A stretch of DNA of 64,000 bases from Marvania coccoides (Eukaryota; Chlorophyta; Trebouxiophyceae; Chlorellales; Chlorellaceae). The notes beneath the pieces were generated by a model, which ran no database searches, was not told where the DNA came from, and saw nothing but the letters and a program-made list of their open reading frames with translations. A program made the position numbers and the translations under genes. This document shows, one piece after another, positions 49,529 through 58,653 of this stretch (the first letter of the stretch is position 1; every line of letters begins with the position of its first letter). Location: positions 925,731 to 989,730 of the forward strand of contig OY978108.1 in assembly GCA_963854735.1 (NCBI GenBank), read 5' to 3'.

Positions 49529-49747
49529 TCGAGTGGTGCGTCTGGCCTAGTCGAGCATATGGGCATAAAAATGAATGAAAAAAAATCAAGTTTTAATTGA
49601 GCTCTCGTTGGAGACTCGCGCGGCTGCGATCGTACGCAGAAAAGCATGTATTTATTTATGTGTCGGGCAGCTGCAGCGCTTGAATTTTGGGAGGAAAAGG
49701 ATTGCTTCTCTTTTTACAAAGGTAGGAAACCGATGGTAACATTTTAG
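49529..49747. promoter_or_regulatory. Shared divergent promoter of two intronless membrane-enzyme genes
   Basis: 219 bases separate the start codons of the methyltransferase-like (-) and glycosyltransferase-like (+) genes. Coregulation is likely but no element was identified. Confidence 0.4.
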
Positions 49748-50863
49748 ATGGCCTTTGGCGTCCCGGCGATGCTGAGTAAAGAGCAGAAAAGGGCACTAAA
49801 ACTTCTCAGGGCCTCGATTAAAGTTGTAACATTTGAAGGCTTCGACTTGTGTGTTTTGGCGTTCGTTTTGATACTTGTATTTCTATTTCTTGCTGCCGCG
49901 GCCGACCAGTATTTATTTTGGGCCCCCGCTGTGCCTGCAGAAGTCACAGTGCCGGCGGCGGCGATAGCGCTTAAATGTGACAAGTGGTTTGGAGCTCTTG
50001 GCAACAACATTCTCAGTGTTTTTAACGCAGCAGTTTTTGCGCAAACTCGCGGCTACTCATTTGTGACGTTGAATTGCTCCCACTCCATATTGAATTTGCA
50101 CAATAGTGGTGGGAGTGAGGGAAGCGGCAGCGGCAGCGGCGGCGTTGATGAATCACCACCTCCTGTCATTATGAAGGAGATTTCGCCCGAGGAAGCGTTC
50201 TTTCTGTACAAGTTGAAAGACCTGGAGTTTATTTACCCGGTGCATGCGCAGTGTTCTCGCAGCATTTTGCCTCCGCTCTTTAGATATGTACAGGGGTTGC
50301 CAAGCAAGCACGACGCGGACGCGCTGGTCATAGCCATTCGCTCTGGAAATGTGTTTGCCAAGCAGCCGCCACGATTTCTCGGCCCCCCTCCTTTGGCATT
50401 TTATTTGGACGTCATTGACCAGCATCCACGGCGGCGGCAGATTGTTATCGTTTCAGACACGGAGAACCTGTCCCCAGTGGCCACAAAGCTGCTGGAGATG
50501 TTTCCCAAGAGGGCGGTGCTGCAGGCTGGCAATTTGATCGAGGACGTCAGCGTCATTCTGATGGCGCGCTACTTGGTGGCCACGCACTCGACGTTTGCGT
50601 GGGGCATCGCCCTGTCGTCCACCACCTTGCAGAAGCTGTACACCTTTGACAACAAGATGCATGTGCTGGATGACCGGGTGTTTGGCAGCATTGACACGCT
50701 GCAGTACTCTGTCGACAACTACATGACGGTGTGGTTCAACCACGAGAGCCAGCTGCGGGTCATATTCGAGCTGCCCAGGGAGAGGCTGGTGAAGAGGAAG
50801 ATTGAGATGAAGGTGGACTGTAGCAAGAGCGGAGTACAGCAGCAGCAGCAGCTGGGTGGGTGA
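49748..50863 (+). CDS. Type II membrane glycosyltransferase-like protein (fucosyltransferase-type motifs)
   Basis: Single exon, 371 aa. One span near residues 32-57 (CVLAFVLILVFLFLAAAAD) follows a basic cytosolic N-terminus, a Golgi type II layout. Motifs recall alpha-1,2/alpha-1,6 fucosyltransferase-like families: DALVIAIRSGNVF in the place of HxRxGD, RQIVIVSDTENL, and LMARYLVATHSTFAWGIALSS. The early segment CDKWFGALGNNILSVFNAAVFAQ also fits the start of such a domain. The donor and acceptor cannot be read from sequence, and the HxRxGD His and Asp are replaced, so the call is tentative. A Gly/Ser linker with polar repeats lies at ~120-132 and a QQQQQ run near the end. Confidence 0.62.
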   Translation: MAFGVPAMLSKEQKRALKLLRASIKVVTFEGFDLCVLAFVLILVFLFLAAAADQYLFWAPAVPAEVTVPAAAIALKCDKWFGALGNNILSVFNAAVFAQTRGYSFVTLNCSHSILNLHNSGGSEGSGSGSGGVDESPPPVIMKEISPEEAFFLYKLKDLEFIYPVHAQCSRSILPPLFRYVQGLPSKHDADALVIAIRSGNVFAKQPPRFLGPPPLAFYLDVIDQHPRRRQIVIVSDTENLSPVATKLLEMFPKRAVLQAGNLIEDVSVILMARYLVATHSTFAWGIALSSTTLQKLYTFDNKMHVLDDRVFGSIDTLQYSVDNYMTVWFNHESQLRVIFELPRERLVKRKIEMKVDCSKSGVQQQQQLGG

Positions 50864-51304
50864 GCGCACTTTGTTTGCTCCTTGGAATAGGGATAGATAT
50901 GTGTTTTGATGGTGGCGAAATAATTATTCTTTGACATAATTTTTACTAATACATGACAGTGACATAAGCAGGAATATTACATACCGATGCATGTTATTTC
51001 AAGTTGTCCATGCAAGGTTTTTTATATTCTGTTCTTCTCTTTGACGAAGATTTCTGTTTTTTTAGCACAACGAAAACTAGCGGAGAAGTCAGGTCGGTGG
51101 GAGAGGGTGGCAGCACAGCACAGCAATTCACAAGGCTGCTTGCTGGCTTGTTTTTTCATTCTGGTCTGTTACTGCCCTCTCCTTCACACGCACCCCCAAT
51201 CTTGACGCAGTATATAATTAAAATTGACGCTGGTACAAACAAGCGAATGCATGCAAACATAACAAAACTCGATTATGCAGCTAATTAGCACTTTTCGACT
51301 CAAA
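50864..51304. other. Convergent 3' region between the glycosyltransferase-like gene and SEY1/RHD3
   Basis: 440 AT-rich bases with no supported gene. Confidence 0.5.
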
Positions 51305-54136
51305 TCAGTCATCCTTACGGCTGCCTGCACCGCCCATGCTGTCCGAGATCTCCACCTCCCGGCGCCGAGACCTCAGAGTGCCATCCCTCCCGTCCTGCAC
51401 CACCCGTCCCTCGTCGTCGCCAAAGCTGCCGCGGGTGCGCTCCGGGGTCTCGCCCTGGCTGCCCTCCCCGCCAGCTGGCCCCTCTGCCAGTAGCGCCCTC
51501 CCCGCCTCAAACGTCCGCACCGAAACCGCCTTGACGGTGGGAACGAACTTGGCAGACAGCGCCATCGCGCCCGGCAGCAGCCCTCTCGCCATCTCCCCCT
51601 CAACGTCCAACTCCTGGTACACGGTGCGCGCAAACAGGAAGAACAGCACCAACGCAGCCAGCAGCAGGGGGTTGCGCAGCACTGCGACAAACTCGTTGAA
51701 CCCCAGCACTGCCATGGCAGCGATGGCCCAGAAGGGAGGCATCCGGTTCTGCGCCAGACGGTTTGCCTCCTGGGTGGCGGCTGCCTGCTGCACCGACAGC
51801 GCCACGTCGGAGGAGAACTGCCGCCACACCGCCCTGGCCTGGGCAGGGGTCAGCAGCGCCTCTTTCATGGTCACCCCTGCAGGCCACTCTGAGGCAGAAG
51901 CCAGGTCAAACCCAGCAGAGGAGGCAACCGATGCGGGCTCTGCGAGCTGCAGCACCGCAAACTCCACCGCGTCCTGAGCGTCGTGATGGTTCCCTGCGGT
52001 GCCCCCCAGCCGCACAACGCACAGCTGCGACAGCAGGCGGGCAGCGGCGCGGCGGGCGTCTGCAGCGATGGCTGGGATGTCAACTGCGGGGGCCCAGGCG
52101 CGGGGCACCCCGGTGTCGTCCCTCTGAAACACCTCGGCAAAGCGGTCCTTCATCCTGGGAAGCGCCGTGTTGGCAGCTTCGCGGGCGTTGGCAATGAGAC
52201 GCCCCCGCGCAGCAGCACGCACACCAGCACGCAGCTCGGCCTCCTCGGCGGCGTCCACGCCATACCCGTGCAGTGCGCTGGACAGCGTGGCTGCCGCCGC
52301 CTTGGCCTCTCTGTTGACCACCGCAGCCAGGCGCGACCAAAGGTCAGCCGGCGGCGTCTCCAGCAGGGGCATGGCCCCCGCAGACACGCCAGCCTCTGCG
52401 GCGCTGCGGGCGGCCTCCAGCACCCCCGCCACGTGCTCCGCCCGCAGCGCAGCCTGGTGCGCAGCAGATTCACGCTGCAGGGCCTCCCGAGCCGGCGCTG
52501 CGGTCCAGTCTGTGCCCGGCACCAGCGTCTCTGCTGCAGCGGCATCAAACTCGGAGAGGGCCGCAGCCATGGCGCGCGCCCCACGCGCCATAAAGGTGCT
52601 GTCGGAGTCTGCTGCTGCTGCCGATGGGGGCTGGGCTGCCATGGTGAGGCGGAAGCCGTTCATGGCCACGCCTGCAGCCAGGGCCAGCTGGGCGTCAAAC
52701 GCAGGGCGCACCAGGGCGTGCAGATCGGTGGCGAGGGCGGACTGCCTGGCTGCGCTGACCCCTTGGTCAAAGTAACGAGCCTCGGCGTCGTATGCAGCCA
52801 GCGCGGCGTCCAGCAGCGCAGCAGCCTTGGCGCCGAACGCAGGGACGGTGTCCTCCTGGGCGTCTGCCTCCAACTCCGTCCACTGCGGGGAGGACTCGAA
52901 GGCCGCCGCCTGCTCCGCCGCGATTTCAGCGCACCGGATGTTGGCCACCATGACGCGGTGGGCGGGCAAGTTGAGGTCTTTGTTGTCGCGCACCACCTCC
53001 CACACCTTGCCCATGCTCAGCGTGACGGCCTGCCCAGGCAGCTTGTGGGGGTTTTGGCGCAGCAGGCCCTCGCCGTCGGCAGCTGGAATGAGATAAGGGA
53101 CCAGGGTGATGGGGAAGAGAAGGAGGGCGGGGGGGAAGATAAACAAACAATAAACAAAAACAAAAACTCCCTTAGGAGGGGCTTTATCCCCGAGCAGGGA
53201 GAGAAGAGATGCAGAGATTGGAATCCGCCCCAGAAATTGTCTTTAACTATGCATGGTGCAAAACTAGCAACTGCTCCTCACCGTCGTCGGTGAACTGGCG
53301 GCGCAGCAGGGTGGCCTCAGCCATGAACTCGTCCTGTCGGTCCTCATAGTTGGACAGCGCCGCGTACTGCACCTCGAAAAAGTCGGAGATGGCGGACGCC
53401 TCGTAAGCTGCCGGCTTTGCGATGCTGTCCCACATGCGCTGCAGGTCAGCCTCCCACGTCTCCTTCAGCTTCTCAAGAGGGGTCTTGGTGCGGTCGCGCA
53501 GCACAAACAGCAGCACCGTGCGGCGGGCGCCAGGGGCGGGGCTGAACAGCTTGAGGTTGACCTGAAATATGGTCTTGAGCAGCGGCTTGCCGGCGCCGGC
53601 CTCTCTACCCACGTCCTTGGCCCACATATTGACCAGCAGGATGTCTGCGGTGGCCAGCGCAAACAGCGCGCTCTGCCGCTCGAACGAGGTGTCGTCTTCG
53701 CCCCTTTCCCTGCCGTCTGACCCCTCGAGGTCCATCACCAGCGTGGGGGGGGCGGCGATCTTGGGGGATCGGGACAGCCAGATGCCGCGGGTGGTCTGAT
53801 GCCGCCCAGTCATGGCGTCCATCTCCTCGAAGCGGGTGCCAAACTGTGAAGGGGGGTGGGGGGGGGGGGGGGAGTAAGCAGCGGAGGAGGCAGTATATTT
53901 ATTTTCAGCGGCAAATAGTAAATGCAAAGACAAGAATCAGATCGTCGTCATAGAGCGCACACGAATCTCACCAGGTGGTTGAGGAGCGTGCTCTTGCCTG
54001 AGCTCTGCGGGCCCATGATGGCAACGACGGTGTAGTCCACCCCTGCAGCCTCCACCCCGCTGTCGTGGATGTAGGCCTGCACCCCGGCGGCATTGTACTC
54101 GCCATCGCCATTCACGACCTGCAGGATGCCTGCCAT
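51305..54136 (-). CDS. RHD3: SEY1/RHD3 (atlastin-like) ER membrane-fusion GTPase
   Basis: Dynamin-like GTPase that fuses ER tubules. Three exons, 54136-53972, 53843-53282 and 53082-51305 (phases 0 and 1), encode 834 aa (plant RHD3 is about 800). P-loop is GPQSSGKST (42-50), then TTRGIW (switch I), [20 protein letters not shown] (G3 and the RHD3 block), and [13 protein letters not shown] with the guanine-recognition RD. A long helical-bundle stalk follows. Near the C-terminus is the paired hydrophobic hairpin ([20 protein letters not shown] and [17 protein letters not shown]) that anchors the protein in the ER, then an acidic/Ser/Gly-rich cytosolic tail. This is the last core gene before the subtelomeric part. 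Confidence 0.93.
53852..53874 (+). repeat. G-homopolymer tract in RHD3 intron 1
   Basis: Long G runs interrupted by a single T lie inside the first intron of the RHD3 gene (plus-strand view). Sequencing length here may be unreliable. Confidence 0.85.
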
Positions 54137-56008
54137 TTTGTGACTGCTTCTTCGATTAAATAGTTATTTTTCAAAAGTAGCGATCACGGTGATATTTTTG
54201 GAGAGGGCCGGTCACCCGTAGAGCGGTGTAGATGGCGCCTGTGATTTTATTTTGGAATTGTAAAACAAATAGGGGACGAGACGAAGAAAAACGGGCTATT
54301 GTCGATGTTTTTTTAATGGATTTTTTATTATTGATGGAGAGAAATCAATTAATGGTAGACTTTCTAATATCCCCATGCTGTATCCACTCAAATCCAGCCC
54401 AGCTTCCCCCGAAGAGCGCGCATTGAATATGTTTTGGATCACATAATCTAATTTCGAAAACAAAGAGTTTTCAAGCCTTCCTCATTGTCCTACCTAGACC
54501 GAACGCAATTTGTTCGAGCCCAATACTCAATGTGGCGAGAGTGACTCCTCCGCTTGGTTGGGCAAGCTCCTTCATTCTGGGCACCGGCGGTGGCATAAAA
54601 ACTCTCTTTGGAAGAAGGCACCATCGTTGCAGTCGCACACGATTTGGCGAAGAGAGACGTTACAAACTAATGCGACTTTGGCTGCGCTCCACGGTCTGGA
54701 AATGAAAAGCTAGCAGGCGAAAGAGACGTGCTGCCGATGGAGGGCGGTGAATATTATTATGTAAAGATGACACTATGAGGGACTCAAGGTATGCAAGAAA
54801 ATCAGCTTGAATGAAGAAGAATATATTGCGACATTTTGATGCATTTTCTCATTTTCTCAACAGCAGGCCACTCGTTTCTCTCTCCTTTTTATTGCAGGCG
54901 ATGGTGGCGTTCAGGAGGCTATATATTGTGTATGCTGCTTGCAAAGTAAAAAATGCCTGCGAGCCTGTGCGTCATCGTAATTGATCGAGAAGAAACACTC
55001 TGAAGAAGGCAACCCACTGGAGTTTTTTGGCCTGGTGGAGTGCTTCCATTCTGCTGGAGCCCACCGAAACCGCGCTAGAGGCCACTACCGAGGGGATCCA
55101 GGTGTGTGGCACCAGAACAGAAATGTATCCAATGATTTGGCAGTCTGGCTGCAAGCGGCTCGAGAAACGAGTTTTGTGCTTGGTGCGATTTATTTGGCGG
55201 GTGGTTTTAAAGGGCGTATGTGCTCTGGAGAGCCTATATGCGATGGATGGGGTGGGGTGGGGTGATGGCGTGTGCTGAAATGTTGCAACAGACGGTTTCA
55301 CCCAGTGCTGGCAGCCATCTCCCACAGTGCGTGTTCCTTGGCGCCGCCTGGTTTTTTTCTTACGGTTCCCAACTTGGAATTCCAACGGGATGCCGGGGAA
55401 GGAGGGTGCACACCGCCATGATGGCGGTGCGAAGAAGAGCAGAAAGCTCGAGAGAGGCGTCGATCAGTGCTGCTCAGGTGGCGGTGGTGGCAGCGGGGCT
55501 GAGCAAGGAGCAGATAACAAAAGTCGGTTGAGAATGGAACAGGGCTTAGAAGGCAGCGATGGGCGAGGCTGCGACATGAGTAGGAACTTGAGCTTGATTG
55601 ACTTTTTTGACTGAGCTCCAATATTGTTTGCCGGCAATTGTCAAGTTTGTATTGTTTTCACAGGGTGGGTAACAACAACTAGGGCAAGGGAAGTACGCAA
55701 CGACATAGACAGGGCGAGGCATTTTCACGCTAGAAAATACATCCTTGGGGTAAACAGAAGCAAGCATTATTTGTATCAAATTTGATTTTTTTGTGCACCC
55801 GCTCAAACGAGACCAAATGAATTAACGAGGTTGGTACGTACGTATTGACAACACTTATTAATAATTTGACTAATTCCTATTTAGGAGGGGGGGGCTCAGA
55901 TATAGTAGGTTTTGGATATTATTTAATCTAATATAAGGGAACGACTGTGACGTTACGGGAACGACTGTACGCGATGCAATACTGCAGTACATCGCGGCGT
56001 CGGCGGAT
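54137..56008. other. 1.9 kb gene-poor transition to the subtelomere
   Basis: No convincing gene on either strand. Left part is RHD3 upstream sequence. Near 55937-55968 the 12-mer gggaacgactgt occurs twice, 20 bases apart. Composition becomes more GC-rich after about 55950. Confidence 0.5.
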
Positions 56009-56413
56009 ATGGCACTCGACGCGCGGGGCCGAATGTACGTTTCACGGGGCGGCGATCCCCTATATTCTTTGGTGTACTTGTATAAATTCCGTTCCATCGC
56101 ACCACAGATCCCACCACAGATCGCCGTTGCGGTCGTTCTCAAGCTCGGATGGGAAGCTCGCACGGCGGGGTATCGTCATCTGTACATAGCGCACATCATG
56201 TTGGTGGTCGACGAGGGTTGTGATCACACATCAATCTCTTTCCGCGCCAGGAGCTCCTCGCGCAAGACTTCGATTGGGATGCAGTCAATTCCGAAAACTA
56301 CAGATGCACACGATCCGCGAACGGGGCCGACTGCCGTGGACTGTACCAAGAAATGTTTTCCTGGTATTTACCCCGTATGCCATCGTATGCCCGAATTCCG
56401 GAGGGCAGCATGA
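56009..56413 (+). CDS. Hypothetical subtelomeric protein, 134 aa
   Basis: Intronless frame beginning MALDARGRMYVSRGGDPLYS and ending in FRRAA. It continues through a segment with plausible protein character (LKLGWEARTAGYRHLYIAHI) but no recognised domain. It lies directly after the repeated 12-mer and just before a cluster of other small intronless frames. It could be chance or part of the same insertion. Confidence 0.3.
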   Translation: MALDARGRMYVSRGGDPLYSLVYLYKFRSIAPQIPPQIAVAVVLKLGWEARTAGYRHLYIAHIMLVVDEGCDHTSISFRARSSSRKTSIGMQSIPKTTDAHDPRTGPTAVDCTKKCFPGIYPVCHRMPEFRRAA

Positions 56414-56457
56414 ATCTGCCCTGGTTTCGGCAGTAAATAATTTTGTTACACAGGAGT

Positions 56458-56778
56458 ATGGAGTCCATGTCTATCTTTTCCGCGCCGCTGTTCGACTACT
56501 ACGAGACCATCGGCAAGGCCGCCGCGGTCATGGGCCAGCTGACCGCCTACGCCGTGGCCCTCGCCACCGTCGCGTACTGGGTCGTGATCATGGTCCGCCC
56601 AAACCCCAAAGAAACAAATGGTACCCATCGCACTGGCAACGATAGTCTTCATGGCAGCGACCGTCATCCTCGCGCGTCTGCAACGGCGCGGGGTCGACAG
56701 CTCGGCCACGTTTGCCGCCATCGTCGGCATCATGGCGACTTCGTTAGTCGCTCTCAGCGTGTCTACGGCTGCTCGTGA
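56458..56778 (+). CDS. Small membrane-protein frame, 106 aa
   Basis: Starts MESMSIFSAPLFDYYETIGK and has one or two hydrophobic helices (AAAVMGQLTAYAVALATVAYW, VVIMV) up to about residue 53. After that the frame becomes Arg/His-rich and coincides with the next frame in another phase, so the natural product may end or switch near 56615. No family recognised. An acceptor-like ttacacag precedes the ATG. Confidence 0.4.
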   Translation: MESMSIFSAPLFDYYETIGKAAAVMGQLTAYAVALATVAYWVVIMVRPNPKETNGTHRTGNDSLHGSDRHPRASATARGRQLGHVCRHRRHHGDFVSRSQRVYGCS

Positions 56779-56866
56779 TTTACACGGAGATGATGAAGTG
56801 TATGACAGCCACGATGACGGCGACATCGATGACAGTGATGACAGCGATGACAGTGACGATGAGTAA
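56618..56866 (+). CDS. Small two-span membrane protein with Asp-rich tail, 82 aa
   Basis: Overlaps the previous frame in a different phase. It begins MVPIALATIVFMAATVILAR (first span), then a second hydrophobic segment (TFAAIVGIMATSLVALSVST), and ends in an Asp/Ser tail from a GATGACAGT-type repeat (DDSDDSDDSDDE). No family recognised. Either an independent overlapping gene or the downstream half of a frame-split gene; sequence cannot decide. Confidence 0.42.
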   Translation: MVPIALATIVFMAATVILARLQRRGVDSSATFAAIVGIMATSLVALSVSTAARDLHGDDEVYDSHDDGDIDDSDDSDDSDDE

Positions 56867-56889
56867 TAGTAAATAAATAATAATAAAAC

Positions 56890-57690
56890 CTATAAACCCT
56901 TCCACCCTGTAAACGCCGTTCTGGGCTCTGCGCCGCGGTCCAAAAGCAGACTTGTGATGTCGGGCCATTGCGTCGCGTAGTCCAGGGGCCCGAGGCCTCG
57001 GCAGTCCTTGGCGTCCACGGGGGCGCCGTGGTCCAACAGGGCCGTCGCGGACTCGGAGTACCCACCGTTGGCAGCGGAATGCAGTGCCGTGAGACCCTTG
57101 TGGTCGGCGGCGCACGCGTCGGCGCCGTGGCTCAGCAGATACATCGTGGTCACCGGGCACCGGAAGGCGTAGTGCAGCGGGGTGCACCCTTCCTCGTCGC
57201 GCGCATTGACGTCGGCGCCGCGGGCCACGAGGACTGCCGCGCAGTCCAGTTTACGCGGGTCGGGGTCCCACCATATCAGGTTGCACGCCATCACCGTGTG
57301 GTGCATGCAGGTCAGCCCGCTCACCGATAAAGCGTCCACGGGTGCACCGGCGTCCAGTAGCACGCGGAGAATGTCCACATACCCTCGGGTGCACGCCACG
57401 TGCACGGGGTAGAAGTCCGAAGGGAGGTGCGGGTGCCGCGGGTGCGGGCAGGCGCCCCGGGAGGTCAGCGCGACCACGGCGTCAACGTGTCCCCCCCACA
57501 CGGCAGAATGCACGGGGGTCCAGCACACGAGGGGGGCGCCGATGATGACGCCATTGGGGTTGGCGCCGTGGTCCAGCAGGAGATGGATGTTGTGGTGAGC
57601 GCCGAAGTCAGCCGCCAGGTGTGGCGAGGCTCGGCGCAAAAAATAATTTCTCACGCCATATTCATCACATCGGGTAGACGATACTCACAG
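56890..57690 (-). CDS. Ankyrin-repeat protein, start unclear
   Basis: Minus-strand frame of about 255-265 codons, all ankyrin-like: HNIHLLLDHGANPNGVIIGA, TPVHSAVWGGHVDAVVAL, FYPVHVACTRGYVDILRVLL, GCTPLHYAFRCP, GLTALHSAANGGYSESATAL, LGPLDYATQWPDITSLLLD. It ends KGL at 56890. No ATG is available before the first repeats; the earliest in-frame Met is in the third unit, and the frame opens after a TGA near 57690. It may have an unseen 5' exon, a non-ATG start, or be a truncated copy. Unlike the spliced ankyrin gene at 45874-47955, it is compact and lacks introns. Confidence 0.5.
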
Positions 57691-57692
57691 CG

Positions 57693-58001
57693 ATGGCGTA
57701 CAAACAGAAATACACCCATGCGATCATGGGACCGGCATTCACGGCATTCATCGTGGCGATGGGCCTGGTGGTCACCATTCTCCTGACCTCCTGCAAGGGA
57801 GCCTCGCCCATCAGCATGCTGTCCAAGAAACCGACATCGCCCATGCCCCCCTCCTGCTCCCCAACGCTCCGCTTCACGACTCTCCTCTCTGCCGGAGTCT
57901 CGGCCATCGCGCTGGGATCCGTCATCTTTGCTCTCTTCAGCGACCCCATGCACCCCATCGTCGGGCGTGCCAGGGGAGGCGGCGGCGGCGGATACTTTTA
58001 A
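57693..58001 (+). CDS. Small two-span membrane protein with glycine-rich end, 102 aa
   Basis: Begins MAYKQKYTHAIM, with span 1 AFTAFIVAMGLVVTILLTSC and span 2 TTLLSAGVSAIALGSVIFAL, then SDPMHPIVG and a Gly run before the stop. The layout (two spans, short loop with Pro/Ser, no intron) resembles the 56618 frame, suggesting the same gene class. It starts directly opposite the 5' end of the ankyrin frame. No family recognised. Confidence 0.45.
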   Translation: MAYKQKYTHAIMGPAFTAFIVAMGLVVTILLTSCKGASPISMLSKKPTSPMPPSCSPTLRFTTLLSAGVSAIALGSVIFALFSDPMHPIVGRARGGGGGGYF

Positions 58002-58085
58002 AATAGTACGCGTTGAAGGACCCAAAAGCTGGGGGTGGCGGAGGGCGGCCGCGCTACACCTGGAGACCGCGCTCACACGCTGCGC

Positions 58086-58262
58086 ATGGCCGTCAATGTG
58101 GCCGGAGACGCCGAGGCCTGTCTATGCAAACCTGCTATCAAAACTTTTGTTGATGCGCACAATGTATGTTATGATATTGAGAATATGAATATCATTCACT
58201 ACGTTGTTGACGTAGGAGAACTTTTCTATGAGTTGCCGTTTTACATGGTAGGTTCTCAATAA
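58086..58262 (+). CDS. Hypothetical small protein, 58 aa
   Basis: Short intronless frame MAVNVAGDAEACLC... ending FYMVGSQ. Its composition (DAHNVCYDIENMNIIHYVVD) looks more protein-like than neighbouring short frames, but no family is recognised and it could be chance. Confidence 0.2.
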   Translation: MAVNVAGDAEACLCKPAIKTFVDAHNVCYDIENMNIIHYVVDVGELFYELPFYMVGSQ

Positions 58263-58653
58263 AAATAAAAAGGTGAGAAAACTTGAGCTGCTGCTGCTCA
58301 GCGTTTCCAATAACAATACGCTCCACCCAGCTCATGTCTCGCCAAACTCTTAACTCGTCTTCTTCTTTGCAGAAGCTACATCATCCGCTGATCTCATAAA
58401 TCGGATCCATCTTCCGCTGGCTCATAAATACGAGACTGTGGTGTCTCATTTTGATTTGCAAAAGCTTTCGGTGAGATGCTCTCGTTTCCACTAAGGTTGC
58501 CCTCATTTTTGCTCGATCATCATTTGTATTTTTTCATTAAATTTTAGGTCATCACCCATTTGCTGTCTCCGACTGTCTCTGGTATCTCACATCGAGACGG
58601 ATTCCTGTTTGTGAGTTACACACGGTCGCTGATGAATCTGCAAAGGGGGTCTG

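Noticed and set aside
51983..53293. 436-codon open frame on the plus strand
   Set aside because: Antisense to the SEY1/RHD3 coding exon; no recognisable protein.
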